A DNA stretch of 28,387 nucleotides from an uncultured Oscillospiraceae bacterium (lineage in GTDB: Bacteria > Bacillota > Clostridia > Oscillospirales > Ruminococcaceae), in assembly GCA_910578255.1 (NCBI GenBank), contig CAJTQM010000027.1, positions 1 to 28,387 of the forward strand. The letters are read 5' to 3'. The translations under genes were made by a program, and so were the position numbers. Within the stretch, counting starts at the first letter, position 1. Every line of letters begins with the position of its first letter. Below, in pieces: positions 1 through 7,232 of the stretch. The notes below the pieces were generated by a model. It was given only the letters and a program-made list of their open reading frames with translations, did no database searches and was not told the origin of the DNA.

Positions 1-22
1 GTGCATAGCTTAAGCTTTTTAT

Positions 23-41
23 CCACCGGCACAGCCGGTGG
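23..41. repeat. Terminal palindrome, left end
   Basis: Perfect 8-bp inverted repeat, CCACCGGC and GCCGGTGG, around the 3-base loop ACA. Just upstream, positions 7-16 form another perfect palindrome (AGCTTAAGCT). The same 8-bp arms recur at 28343-28361 around the loop GAA. No T-run follows on either strand, so a simple terminator is unlikely. It may belong to a dispersed palindromic repeat or to the end of an IS200/IS605-type element; neither is proven here. Confidence 0.5.
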
Positions 42-59
42 TTGCCTTTTCCAAAACGG

Positions 60-91
60 GGAAACGGCATAGCCAACGCTACGCCGTTTCC
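60..91. repeat. Long inverted repeat downstream of cysS
   Basis: A 14-bp stem with one A/C mismatch: GGAAACGGCATAGC at 60-73, loop CAAC, GCTACGCCGTTTCC at 78-91. It lies beyond the stop of cysS but has no T-run on the minus strand, so it is not a canonical intrinsic terminator. The remainder of 1-152 holds no gene; there is only a weak ATACT/AGTAT hairpin followed by a T-rich stretch on the minus strand, which might end cysS transcription. Confidence 0.45.
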
Positions 92-152
92 AAAAAACAA
101 ATCTAATACTGTCTTACGAGTATCTAACTTATGGGGGCTTTTTTTATTTTTT

Positions 153-1547
153 CTAGCCGCGGGTCCACTGTACGCCCTGGGGGGTGTCTTTTAAGATGAT
201 GCCCATACCGGCCAGCTGGTCGCGGATGGCGTCGGCGGTTTTAAAATCCTTGGCCTTTCTGGCCGCCTGCCGCTTTTCGATCAGCGCCTCGATCTCGGCG
301 TCCAGCGTTTCTTTTTTTCGATTGTACAAAATGCCCAGCACATCGGCGATGGCGTCGAACTCTTCGGCGGCCTTTTGGGCCAGCGCTTTGGACCGGGGGA
401 CCTGCAAAGCCGTATTGATCTCCCGGGTCAGATCAAAAAGCGCGGTCAGGCCGTCGGCCGTGTTCAGATCGTCATCCATAGACGTCACGAATTTTTCCCG
501 GGCCGCATCGAATTTCTGCAAAAATTCCGCCTCGCCCTCGGTGGGCTCCTCCAAGCCGTGATCCAGCGCGAATTCCAGCTTCTCCCGGCAGTTGTACAGC
601 CGCTCCAGCGAATTTTTGCAGGATTCGATCACCTCCAGCGTGTAGTTAAAGGGGCTGCGGTAATGGGACTGGATCATCATCAGCTTGATGGTTTCGTAAC
701 CGTATTTTTCCGCCACGTCCCGGGTGGTAAAAAAGTTCCCCTTGGATTTGCTCATCTTCACGTTGTCCACATTGATGTAGCCATTGTGCATCCAATAACG
801 GGCGTACTCTTTTCCGGTGCAGCATTCCCCCTGGGCAATTTCATTTTCATGGTGGGGGAAGATCAGGTCCTGGCCGCCACAGTGGATGTCGATGGTCTCG
901 CCCAAAAACTTTCGGATCATGGCAGTGCATTCAATGTGCCAGCCGGGGCGGCCCTTTCCCCAGGGCGATTCCCAATACGGCTCCCCTTCCTTGGCCGCCT
1001 TCCACAGGGCAAAATCCATGGGATCCTCTTTTTGGTCGGCAACGTCGATGCGGTTGCCGGCGTCCAACTCCTCAATGGGCATATGGGAAAGCTTTCCGTA
1101 GCCTTTAAACTTTTTGGCCCGGAAGTATACGTCGCCGTTTACCTCGTAGCCATAGCCATGGTCGATGATATCCTGGACAATCCGGATGATTTCGTCCATG
1201 GTCTCGGTGGCTTTGGGGTGGATGGTTGCCGCCCGAACGCCCAAACCCTTGGCGTCGGTCCAGTACTCGTCGATATACCGTTCGGCAATCGTTTTGTAAT
1301 CGGTGTTTTCCTCGTTGGCCCGCTTGATGATTTTATCGTCGATATCGGTAAAATTCTGCACAAAGGTCACCTTGTAGCCCCGGTATTCCAGATAGCGGCG
1401 CAGCGTGTCGAATACGCAGATGGGGCGAGCGTTTCCAATGTGGATGTAGTTATACACCGTCGGGCCGCAGGCGTACATCTTCACCTCGCCCGGCGTAATC
1501 GGCACAAACTCCTCTTTTTTTCGGGTCAGCGTGTTATAGATTTTCAT
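153..1547 (-). CDS. cysS: Cysteinyl-tRNA synthetase
   Basis: Class I aminoacyl-tRNA synthetase that charges tRNA-Cys with cysteine in the cytoplasm. The 464-residue length is normal for the family. The HIGH-type motif is HIGN at residues 36-39 and the KMSKS loop is at about 264-268. The zinc ligands that select cysteine correspond to C27, C207, H232 and E236. The ATG at 1547 is chosen because AAAGGAG lies about 7 bases upstream and the protein then starts MKIYNT; the open frame runs 11 codons further into the leader without a ribosome site. The gene is monocistronic within the window, preceded by its own promoter and a cysteine T-box, so expression should rise when uncharged tRNA-Cys accumulates. 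Identification is secure. Confidence 0.98.
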   Translation of the reverse strand: MKIYNTLTRKKEEFVPITPGEVKMYACGPTVYNYIHIGNARPICVFDTLRRYLEYRGYKVTFVQNFTDIDDKIIKRANEENTDYKTIAERYIDEYWTDAKGLGVRAATIHPKATETMDEIIRIVQDIIDHGYGYEVNGDVYFRAKKFKGYGKLSHMPIEELDAGNRIDVADQKEDPMDFALWKAAKEGEPYWESPWGKGRPGWHIECTAMIRKFLGETIDIHCGGQDLIFPHHENEIAQGECCTGKEYARYWMHNGYINVDNVKMSKSKGNFFTTRDVAEKYGYETIKLMMIQSHYRSPFNYTLEVIESCKNSLERLYNCREKLEFALDHGLEEPTEGEAEFLQKFDAAREKFVTSMDDDLNTADGLTALFDLTREINTALQVPRSKALAQKAAEEFDAIADVLGILYNRKKETLDAEIEALIEKRQAARKAKDFKTADAIRDQLAGMGIILKDTPQGVQWTRG

Positions 1548-1578
1548 TCTGTTCTCCTTTCCGCCCAAAGGCCGGTCC

Positions 1579-1826
1579 AAAAAGAAAACCGCCTTCAGGC
1601 CCTTGGGGCCGAAGGCGGCATTTTACCGCGGTTCCACTTCGATTTTTCACTCGATTCCGCCCTATAACGGTGGCGATATCCGCAGGCCGATACTCCCATT
1701 TTCCCGGCCCGTGCTGGCAGGCGCATTTCGCCAAATCCGTTCCCCAAAGGCACTTTCAGCGGATCATGCCTTCTCTCTGTCGGGCGTTTTTCGGCTACTT
1801 CTCCTGATCACTGCATTTTTCCTATA
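1579..1826 (-). ncRNA. T-box riboswitch (Cys) leader of cysS
   Basis: The minus-strand leader has the elements of a T-box in order: an AGAGAGA stretch in stem I (1772-1778), GCTGAAAG (1753-1760), a candidate specifier TGC in the context GAAATGCGCC (1723-1725), the T-box core AGTGGAACCGCGG (1626-1638), then a G+C-rich terminator stem (1589-1618) followed by a T-rich run (1579-1588). The core departs slightly from the usual GGGTGGTACCGCG. TGC is a cysteine codon, which matches the downstream cysS gene. Uncharged tRNA-Cys should pair with the specifier and with the T-box bulge, preventing the terminator. Confidence 0.93.
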
Positions 1827-1832
1827 TCAGTG

Positions 1833-1862
1833 ACCATACCACACTTTTCCCTCGTTTGTCAA
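1833..1862 (-). promoter_or_regulatory. Promoter of the cysS leader
   Basis: Minus-strand -35 TTGACA (1857-1862), 18-bp spacer, -10 TATGGT (1833-1838). Transcription would start near 1826, at the 5' edge of the T-box. Confidence 0.75.
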
Positions 1863-1931
1863 GAGCGAAAAGGCGCATCCGGACCAAGACAGCCTCACCA
1901 AACCATCCTTCGCCCCGCTTTTTAAAAGCTT

Positions 1932-2168
1932 TTATGCGAGAAAGACATTGTAAACCACAACGGCCAGAACAAATAACGCCGCCGCGATAGTGAGGATAAA
2001 ATCCGCTTTTTTTCTGTCCTTTTGATATTCTATGCTTTGCAGCAGCAAAAAGGCAGCAAGGGCCGTCAGCATAACGGGATTTGCTATGTCAAAGGATAAA
2101 ACCCTCAGCAAACCCAACGCGGCAAAAAGAATCGTAATCACCGACAAAACGATCTTGATGATTTTCAC
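1932..2168 (-). CDS. Small membrane protein of unknown function
   Basis: A 78-residue hydrophobic protein with about three transmembrane segments: roughly residues 2-22, 27-44 and 55-77, with a charged loop (EYQKDRKK) between the second and third. The GTG at 2168 is preferred as start because GGAGGG sits 7 bases upstream; an in-frame TTG at 2183 lies upstream of that ribosome site. It follows pgsA after 21 bp and is the last gene of the recA-recX-rimO-pgsA run. It resembles short YczI/DUF3953-like membrane proteins in size and layout, but I cannot assign the family with certainty. No enzymatic motif is visible. Confidence 0.7.
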   Translation of the reverse strand: MKIIKIVLSVITILFAALGLLRVLSFDIANPVMLTALAAFLLLQSIEYQKDRKKADFILTIAAALFVLAVVVYNVFLA

Positions 2169-2189
2169 TGCTGATCCCTCCAAAACTTG

Positions 2190-2750
2190 TCATTTCCTAT
2201 CGTTAAGCACCGACCGGTTTTTCCACAGGTAATTGACCCCGCTTACCACCGTCAAAAAAAGCGTCGCCCACATCAAAACCAGGTTGAGAGCGGACAGTGC
2301 CGGGATCCCGATCAGCCGCTCCTCCTCCAGATACATTTGCAGAATGGTCGCCGCCACCCAGACCATCTGGCAGACCGTTTTCATCTTGCCGAAAATATCC
2401 GCCGCAATGACAATCCCCTTGGGCGCGGCAATCAGCCGTAGCGAGGTAACCACAAACTCCCGGGCGATAATCACGATGATCACCGCCGCCGGGGTAACCC
2501 ACAATTCCACAAAACAGATAAGCGCCGACGTAACCAAAATTTTGTCCGCCAACGGGTCCATAAACTTTCCAAAATCGGTAATAAGCTCCCGTTTTCGGGC
2601 GATTTTTCCATCCAGCAGGTCGGTAAAAGACGCCGCCGCGAACAAAACCAGCGCCCACAAATAGTGGTTGGAAAAAGACCATTCCATGGCGGCGACAAAA
2701 AACGGGACCATGAACATTCTTAAACAGGTCAGCTTGTTGGGCAGATTCAT
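2190..2750 (-). CDS. pgsA: CDP-diacylglycerol--glycerol-3-phosphate 3-phosphatidyltransferase
   Basis: Integral membrane enzyme that makes phosphatidylglycerophosphate, the first committed step of phosphatidylglycerol and cardiolipin synthesis. The CDP-alcohol phosphatidyltransferase signature DxxDGxxARx8GxxxDxxxD is complete: D44, D47, G48, A51, R52, G61, D65, D69. The 186-residue length and multiple hydrophobic segments are typical. The ATG at 2750 has GGAGAGGAG upstream. It lies 37 bp behind rimO on the same strand, within the recA operon; a rimO-pgsA-recA neighbourhood is common in Firmicutes. Paralogues such as cardiolipin synthase of the same fold exist, but size and context favour PgsA. 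Confidence 0.94.
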   Translation of the reverse strand: MNLPNKLTCLRMFMVPFFVAAMEWSFSNHYLWALVLFAAASFTDLLDGKIARKRELITDFGKFMDPLADKILVTSALICFVELWVTPAAVIIVIIAREFVVTSLRLIAAPKGIVIAADIFGKMKTVCQMVWVAATILQMYLEEERLIGIPALSALNLVLMWATLFLTVVSGVNYLWKNRSVLNDRK

Positions 2751-2787
2751 GGGAAAAACTCCTCTCCAAATTCTGCGCGAATCATCT

Positions 2788-4113
2788 CTACAGCGCGCTG
2801 CCGATCAAATCGTAATCCAGCACATCCTCCACATGAACGGTCAGATACTGCCCCACCGCCAGCTTCTTTTTGCTGGAAAAAAAGATTTTTCCGTCGATGT
2901 CCGGTGCGTCCGCCGCACTGCGGCCAAAATAGCTGGAAGCATAGCGGTCGTAGCCTTCCACCACCACCTCCAGGTCGGAGCCCACCAGACTCTGGTTGTA
3001 CTGCTCCACAATGCCCATTTGCACTTCCATAATAATGTCCGCCCGGCGCTGGCGCAGCTGGGGCTCCAGCTGGTCGGCCCGCTCGCCGGCAGGGGTCCCC
3101 TCCTCCGCCGAATAGGGAAAACAGCCCAGCCGCTCAAACCGCATTTTCTGCACAAACTGGCAAAGCGATTCAAACTGCTCCTCGGTTTCCCCGGGGAATC
3201 CGGCGATCAGCGTTGTGCGAAGCACAATCCCCGGCACCTTGGCGCGGATTTTTTCCACCAGCGCCGTAAGGGATTTTTGGTCGCCGCGGCGGTTCATCTC
3301 CCGCAGGACCTTTTCGTCGCAGTGCTGAAGGGGGATATCCAGATATTTTACAATCTTTTCCTCCTCGGCCATCACCTCCAAAAGTTCGTCGGTGATCCAA
3401 TCCGGATAGGTGTAAAGAATCCGGATCCAGTGAAGGTTTTCGATTTTTGCAAGACGGCGCAAAAGTTCCGGCAGCATCGGCCGGCCGTATAAATCCATCC
3501 CATACCGGGTGGTGTCTTGTGCTACCAGGATTAACTCGGTCACGCCATGGCCCGCCAGATGCTCCGCCTCCGCCACGATACGATCCATCTCCCGGCTGCG
3601 GTACCGCCCGCGAATCATGGGGATGGCGCAGTAGGCGCAGCAGTTATCGCACCCCTCGGCAATTTTTAAATAGGCGAAAAACGGCAGGTTGGAAAGGATC
3701 CGGTCCCCCTCCAGCGAAAGGGCCTCTTTCGGCCCAAAAAGACGGACCTTTTCCCCCGCCAGCGCCCGGTCGATGGCGTCGCAGATGCTGTCGTTAGACC
3801 CAATGCCCAAAATCACGTCCGCCTCGGGGATTTCCCTGGCCATCTCCTCCTGATAGCGCTGGGCCAAGCAGCCGGTCACACAAATCACCTTGATGCGCCC
3901 TTCATTTTTCAGGGTGACAAACTCCAAAATATTCTCAATAGATTCCTGCTTGGCGCTTTCGATAAAGCCGCAGGTGTTGACAATCACTACGTCGCAGGTG
4001 CCGGAATCGGTATGAATTTGATATCCTCTTTCCCGAAGCTTTGCCAAAAGCATTTCCGCGTCCACCTGATTTTTGGGGCATCCTAAAGACACCATTCCAA
4101 CTTTAACCGCCAT
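2788..4113 (-). CDS. rimO: Ribosomal protein uS12 (aspartate) methylthiotransferase
   Basis: Radical-SAM enzyme that adds a methylthio group to the conserved aspartate of ribosomal protein uS12. The order is an N-terminal UPF0004 domain with cluster cysteines C12, C48 and C82, a radical SAM domain with CxxxCxxC at C155, C159 and C162 (motif EGCDNCCAYCAIP), and a C-terminal TRAM domain over about the last 65 residues. The 441-residue length fits. The opening MVSLGCPKNQVD distinguishes RimO from MiaB. The start ATG at 4113 follows the recX stop by 3 bp, and its ribosome site (AGAGGAG) lies within the recX 3' end, suggesting translational coupling. Confidence 0.96.
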   Translation of the reverse strand: MAVKVGMVSLGCPKNQVDAEMLLAKLRERGYQIHTDSGTCDVVIVNTCGFIESAKQESIENILEFVTLKNEGRIKVICVTGCLAQRYQEEMAREIPEADVILGIGSNDSICDAIDRALAGEKVRLFGPKEALSLEGDRILSNLPFFAYLKIAEGCDNCCAYCAIPMIRGRYRSREMDRIVAEAEHLAGHGVTELILVAQDTTRYGMDLYGRPMLPELLRRLAKIENLHWIRILYTYPDWITDELLEVMAEEEKIVKYLDIPLQHCDEKVLREMNRRGDQKSLTALVEKIRAKVPGIVLRTTLIAGFPGETEEQFESLCQFVQKMRFERLGCFPYSAEEGTPAGERADQLEPQLRQRRADIIMEVQMGIVEQYNQSLVGSDLEVVVEGYDRYASSYFGRSAADAPDIDGKIFFSSKKKLAVGQYLTVHVEDVLDYDLIGSAL

Positions 4114-4116
4114 ATG

Positions 4117-4749
4117 TTACTCCTCTGTTTCCATAAAATTGCGAAGGGCCCCGCGGATCTGGTCATAATCATACCCCAGGCGCAGCAGCGCGTTTACCGT
4201 TTTGTTTCGCCCCTTCGGGTCGCCGTCCGTTAAGTATCGGGCGTATTTTCGCCGGATCAGTCCTTCCAGCTGATCGGCCGATTCCTCTCCTGCAAAGGCG
4301 TCGTCCATCTCCTCCAGCACCTGGTCGATCAACTCCCGGTCAAAGCCTTTTTGCATCAGTCCCTGCCGGATGCGGCGAGGGCCGTATTTTTTCTCCCGCC
4401 AGAGCATGGCGGCCCAGCGGCGGGCATAGCTTTCATCGTCCACCAGCCCCAGCTGGACCATCCGATCGGCCGTCTCCCGGGCAATCTCTTCCGAAACCGA
4501 GCGGCATAGCTTGTCAAACAGTTCCTTTTGGCTGTGGCTGCGGCTTTCCAGCAGATACAAAGCCCTCTCCCGGGCCCGGCGACGGTCGCTGGCCTGTTTG
4601 ATCTCGTCCAGGCGCTGCGGGGTGATCTCCTGCCCGGCCCGCAGACCGGATTGAGCCAGCACCTCGGCAGGAAGCGTCAGGGCATATTCCCCCTCCACAA
4701 ACAAATGATACCCCTTTTTTGCCTTCTCAACGGCCGTGATTCGCAGCAT
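4117..4749 (-). CDS. recX: Regulatory protein RecX
   Basis: RecX binds RecA filaments and modulates recombinase activity. The 210-residue protein is rich in Arg, Glu and Leu and carries the helical RecX repeats, for example residues about 60-115 (ALYLLESRSHSQKEL, then SYARRWAAMLWREKKYGP) and a later repeat near the C terminus (NKTVNALLRLGYDYDQI). The start codon overlaps the recA stop by one base (TAATG at 4747-4751), so recX is translationally coupled to recA. That arrangement is usual for this pair and supports the assignment. Confidence 0.95.
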   Translation of the reverse strand: MLRITAVEKAKKGYHLFVEGEYALTLPAEVLAQSGLRAGQEITPQRLDEIKQASDRRRARERALYLLESRSHSQKELFDKLCRSVSEEIARETADRMVQLGLVDDESYARRWAAMLWREKKYGPRRIRQGLMQKGFDRELIDQVLEEMDDAFAGEESADQLEGLIRRKYARYLTDGDPKGRNKTVNALLRLGYDYDQIRGALRNFMETEE

Positions 4750-5873
4750 TATTCATCCACTTCCACATCGATGTTTACCGCCGCGCTTTTTCTCTTCGCC
4801 GGAGAAGCAGACAAATCGGCAGGCTCCTCCTCAGCCGGCAGGGCGACCTCTTTTTTCGATGCGGTGGTCTTTCCGCCCCGGGAAAAACTCAGCCGGTCGG
4901 CGTCCGCCCGAATCAACTTATCCATTTCGTCGGTAAACGCCGGATGCTCCTGCAAATATTTTTTCACATTGTCCCGGCCCTGGCCCAAACGCTCGCCGTT
5001 ATAGCTAAACCACGCGCCGGACTTGTTGATAATATCCAGCTTCACCGCCAGATCCAGAATTTCGCCGGACCGAGAGATACCGGTGCCGTACATAATATCA
5101 AATTCCGCCTCTTTAAAGGGCGGCGCCACCTTGTTTTTTACGATTTTTACCCGGGTGCGGTTACCGATCATTTCGGTGCCGTTTTTCAGCTGCTCAATCC
5201 GGCGGACCTCCATCCGCACAGAGGAATAGAACTTCAGCGCACGGCCGCCGGGGGTCACCTCCGGATTGCCGTACACCACGCCGACCTTTTCCCGCAGCTG
5301 GTTAATAAACAGCGCCACCGTATTGGATTTAGAGACGATGCCGGTCAGCTTTCGAAGCGCCTGGGACATCAGCCGGGCCTGCAGGCCCACATGGGCGTCG
5401 CCCATCTCCCCTTCAATTTCCGCCTTGGGCACCATGGCGGCCACCGAGTCGAGGACAATCACGTCGATTGCGCCGGACCGGACCAGCGCTTCGGCAATTT
5501 CCAGCGCCTGCTCGCCGGTATCCGGCTGGGAAACCAGCAGCGAGTCGATATCCACCCCCAGCGCCTTGGCGTAAACCGGGTCCAGGGCGTGCTCCACGTC
5601 GATAAAGGCCGCCTCTCCCCCCGCCTTCTGGGCCTGGGCCACAATATGCAGCGCCACCGTTGTTTTACCGGAACTTTCCGGCCCATAGATCTCCACGATT
5701 CTTCCCCGCGGCACCCCGCCGATTCCCAGCGCCATGTCCAGCGAAATCGAACCGGTGGAGATCGCCTCAACATTCAGCGTGGCCGTGGAACCCAGCTTCA
5801 TAATCGACCCTTTTCCAAACTGCTTTTCGATCTGGCTGATCGCTGTTTCAATCGCCTTTTGCTTATCGACCAT
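4749..5873 (-). CDS. recA: Recombinase RecA
   Basis: DNA-dependent ATPase that forms filaments on single-stranded DNA, drives homologous recombination and triggers LexA self-cleavage. At 374 residues it has the full RecA core: Walker A GPESSGKT at 64-71, the conserved stretch DVIVLDSVAAMVPKAE, the L2 region (FINQLREKVGVVYGNPE) and the C-terminal segment KSGAWFSYNGERLGQG. The C-terminal tail after about residue 325 is rich in Lys, Ala and acidic residues, as is normal. The ATG at 5873 has GGAG 7 bases upstream. It is the first gene of an operon continuing into recX, rimO, pgsA and a small membrane protein, and has its own promoter with a LexA-like box farther upstream. Confidence 0.99.
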   Translation of the reverse strand: MVDKQKAIETAISQIEKQFGKGSIMKLGSTATLNVEAISTGSISLDMALGIGGVPRGRIVEIYGPESSGKTTVALHIVAQAQKAGGEAAFIDVEHALDPVYAKALGVDIDSLLVSQPDTGEQALEIAEALVRSGAIDVIVLDSVAAMVPKAEIEGEMGDAHVGLQARLMSQALRKLTGIVSKSNTVALFINQLREKVGVVYGNPEVTPGGRALKFYSSVRMEVRRIEQLKNGTEMIGNRTRVKIVKNKVAPPFKEAEFDIMYGTGISRSGEILDLAVKLDIINKSGAWFSYNGERLGQGRDNVKKYLQEHPAFTDEMDKLIRADADRLSFSRGGKTTASKKEVALPAEEEPADLSASPAKRKSAAVNIDVEVDE

Positions 5874-5974
5874 TCTTTTTCTCCATTTCCGCGCGCCGGC
5901 GCCGTTGTTGTAATCTGTTTTTTCCCTTTGCCCAAAGGAAAATTCTTGACACGGCCGATTGCCGTTCTTTGGCT

Positions 5975-6003
5975 ATTATACAATATCCAAACGGAAGATG
6001 CAA
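5975..6003 (-). promoter_or_regulatory. recA promoter
   Basis: Minus-strand -35 TTGCAT (5998-6003), 17-bp spacer, -10 TATAAT (5975-5980). It gives a recA leader of roughly 95 bases. Confidence 0.75.
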
Positions 6004-6021
6004 CCGATTCCTGCAAAGAAT

Positions 6022-6035
6022 CGAACGTATATTCT
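6022..6035. promoter_or_regulatory. Candidate LexA (SOS) box
   Basis: CGAACGTATATTCT matches the Gram-positive LexA/DinR consensus CGAACRNRYGTTYC at 12 of 14 positions; the mismatches are the G of GTTC and the last C. It sits 18 bp upstream of the recA -35 and 31 bp upstream of the -35 of the divergent GntR gene. The recA context makes an SOS operator plausible; the effect on either promoter is inference. Confidence 0.55.
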
Positions 6036-6066
6036 TCTTTTTTCCCGGACAAATGGGCAATTCCGG

Positions 6067-6095
6067 TTGCGAAACCGCCGGCGGCGTATTATAAT
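6067..6095 (+). promoter_or_regulatory. Promoter of the GntR-family gene
   Basis: -35 TTGCGA (6067-6072), 17-bp spacer, -10 TATAAT (6090-6095), about 35 bases before the chosen start codon. It is divergent from the recA promoter. Confidence 0.65.
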
Positions 6096-6130
6096 AGGAA
6101 AGGCTCATTACGCAAAAAAGGATGGAAGAA

Positions 6131-6808
6131 ATGAAGGACAACATGCTGTCAAACGGTTATTCTTTAGCGGATAAGGTTTTTAAAAAGCTGGAGGAGGAAA
6201 TTCTCAACGGCGCTTTAAAAGCCGGGGAAAACCTCACTGAACTGCGGATCTCCGCGCGCCTGGGGGTCAGCCGCACCCCGGTGCGGGAAGCCATCCACCG
6301 GCTGGAGCAGGAGGGGTTGGTGCAGCTGACCCCCAACAAGGGAGCGGTGGTGGTCGGCGTCAGCGAAAAGGACCTGCGGGACATCTACGACATCCGCATG
6401 AAGCTGGAAGGACTGGCTTCTCGTTGGGCGGCAGAGCAGATCACCGAGGAAGACGCCAAATCCTTAAAAGACATTCTGGAATTGCAGCAGTTTTACACCG
6501 ATAAAGGGGATTTGGAGCAGCTGCGGAATCTGGATTCCCAGTTTCATGAGCGGATTTACGAAATCAGCGGCAGCCGCACCCTGCGCCAGACCCTGAGCAG
6601 CCTGCATCATTCGGTTCAGCGGTACCGGAAGATGTCTTTCGCCACCAAAGGCCGGGCCCAGAAGGTGATGGGCGAGCATCAGCGGATTGTGGACGCCATC
6701 GCCGCCCACGACCCGGACGCGGCGGAGTTGGCCACCAATCATCACATCGGGATGGCGGCTTCTAATATGCTGAAAAACCTTGGCCTTGCCGAAAAAACAG
6801 AGGACTAA
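6131..6808 (+). CDS. GntR-family transcriptional regulator, FCD (FadR-type) subfamily
   Basis: A 225-residue DNA-binding regulator. Residues about 12-75 form the winged helix (motif GVSRTPVREAIHRLEQEGLV) and about 85-215 the all-helical FCD ligand domain. The likely metal ligands of the FCD pocket are present: D135 and H139 (LDSQFHERIYE), H183 and H205. This class usually senses small organic acids such as sugar acids or C2-C4 carboxylates, but no target is adjacent, so the ligand is unknown. The ATG at 6131 is favoured over the one at 6122 because AAGGATGG then lies at a normal distance. A strong bidirectional terminator follows directly, so it is a single-gene unit divergent from recA. Confidence 0.93.
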   Translation: MKDNMLSNGYSLADKVFKKLEEEILNGALKAGENLTELRISARLGVSRTPVREAIHRLEQEGLVQLTPNKGAVVVGVSEKDLRDIYDIRMKLEGLASRWAAEQITEEDAKSLKDILELQQFYTDKGDLEQLRNLDSQFHERIYEISGSRTLRQTLSSLHHSVQRYRKMSFATKGRAQKVMGEHQRIVDAIAAHDPDAAELATNHHIGMAASNMLKNLGLAEKTED

Positions 6809-6830
6809 ACCGTTTTGCCCCATAAAAAAG

Positions 6831-6853
6831 AACGCCTGCTTAAAGCAGGCGTT
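6831..6853. terminator. Bidirectional intrinsic terminator
   Basis: Perfect 10-bp stem AACGCCTGCT/AGCAGGCGTT with loop TAA. CTTTTTT follows on the plus strand and the same on the minus strand, so it ends both the GntR gene and the convergent ferredoxin gene. Confidence 0.93.
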
Positions 6854-6871
6854 CTTTTTTATGTACGAGTC

Positions 6872-7042
6872 TTATTTCTCGGCAGGAGCGCCAACCGGGC
6901 AAACGCCAGCACAGGCACCGCAGCTGATGCAGGTACCCTCGTCAATCACGTATTTGCCGTCGCCAGCAGAAATCGCAGAAACCGGGCACTCAGCTTCGCA
7001 AGCGCCGCAACTGATGCACTCGTCAGAAATTACATATGCCAT
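6872..7042 (-). CDS. 2[4Fe-4S] ferredoxin, clostridial type
   Basis: A 56-residue electron carrier, short enough to escape a 60-codon cutoff. It has the two classical cluster motifs CxxCxxCxxxCP: CISCGACEAECP at residues 9-20 and CISCGACAGVCP at 38-49. The second cysteine run is followed by VGAP, as in clostridial ferredoxins. The protein is small, acidic and cytoplasmic, and would serve low-potential redox enzymes such as pyruvate:ferredoxin oxidoreductase or hydrogenase. GGGGGAGGTGG lies upstream of the ATG at 7042, and a promoter is found at 7076-7103. The gene stands alone and ends at the shared terminator at 6831-6853. Confidence 0.96.
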   Translation of the reverse strand: MAYVISDECISCGACEAECPVSAISAGDGKYVIDEGTCISCGACAGVCPVGAPAEK

Positions 7043-7075
7043 TCTCTGTCCACCTCCCCCGTTATTTCTAAAGAC

Positions 7076-7103
7076 ATTGTATCACGTTCTGTAAAAAAAT
7101 CAA
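7076..7103 (-). promoter_or_regulatory. Promoter of the ferredoxin gene
   Basis: Minus-strand -35 TTGATT (7098-7103), 16-bp spacer, -10 TACAAT (7076-7081), about 30 bases before the start codon. Confidence 0.65.
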
Positions 7104-7120
7104 CCGTTTCCGGCGATTTT

Positions 7121-7172
7121 CCTCTAACTGCGAGAGGATTCTCCCTTCGAGCGCGCCGGGACCTCCATCCCG
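7121..7172 (-). other. Two small hairpins downstream of the RHH gene
   Basis: The gene-free stretch 7104-7232 contains CCTCT/AGAGG (7121-7137) and CGGGA/TCCCG (7157-7172). Neither has a T-run. The stretch looks like a known sort of dispersed Clostridia repeat, but only one copy is visible here, so this is a weak call. Confidence 0.3.
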
Positions 7173-7232
7173 TCATGGGCTTTTCGCTGGCGAGAACATA
7201 TTGAGACACTAAGCGCCTGATCGTCCACTGCT

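Noticed and set aside
375..1667. Long plus-strand open frame of 430 codons
   Set aside because: It is antisense to cysS, has no ribosome site or recognisable domain, and cysS has all catalytic motifs.
5946..5979. Plus-strand TTGACA with TATTAT downstream near recA
   Set aside because: The spacing is 22 bp, too long for a normal promoter, while good promoters exist on both strands nearby.
4944..6134. Plus-strand open frame of 396 codons
   Set aside because: It mirrors recA on the other strand and crosses the recA promoter; rich in His, Arg and Gln, as expected for an antisense shadow.
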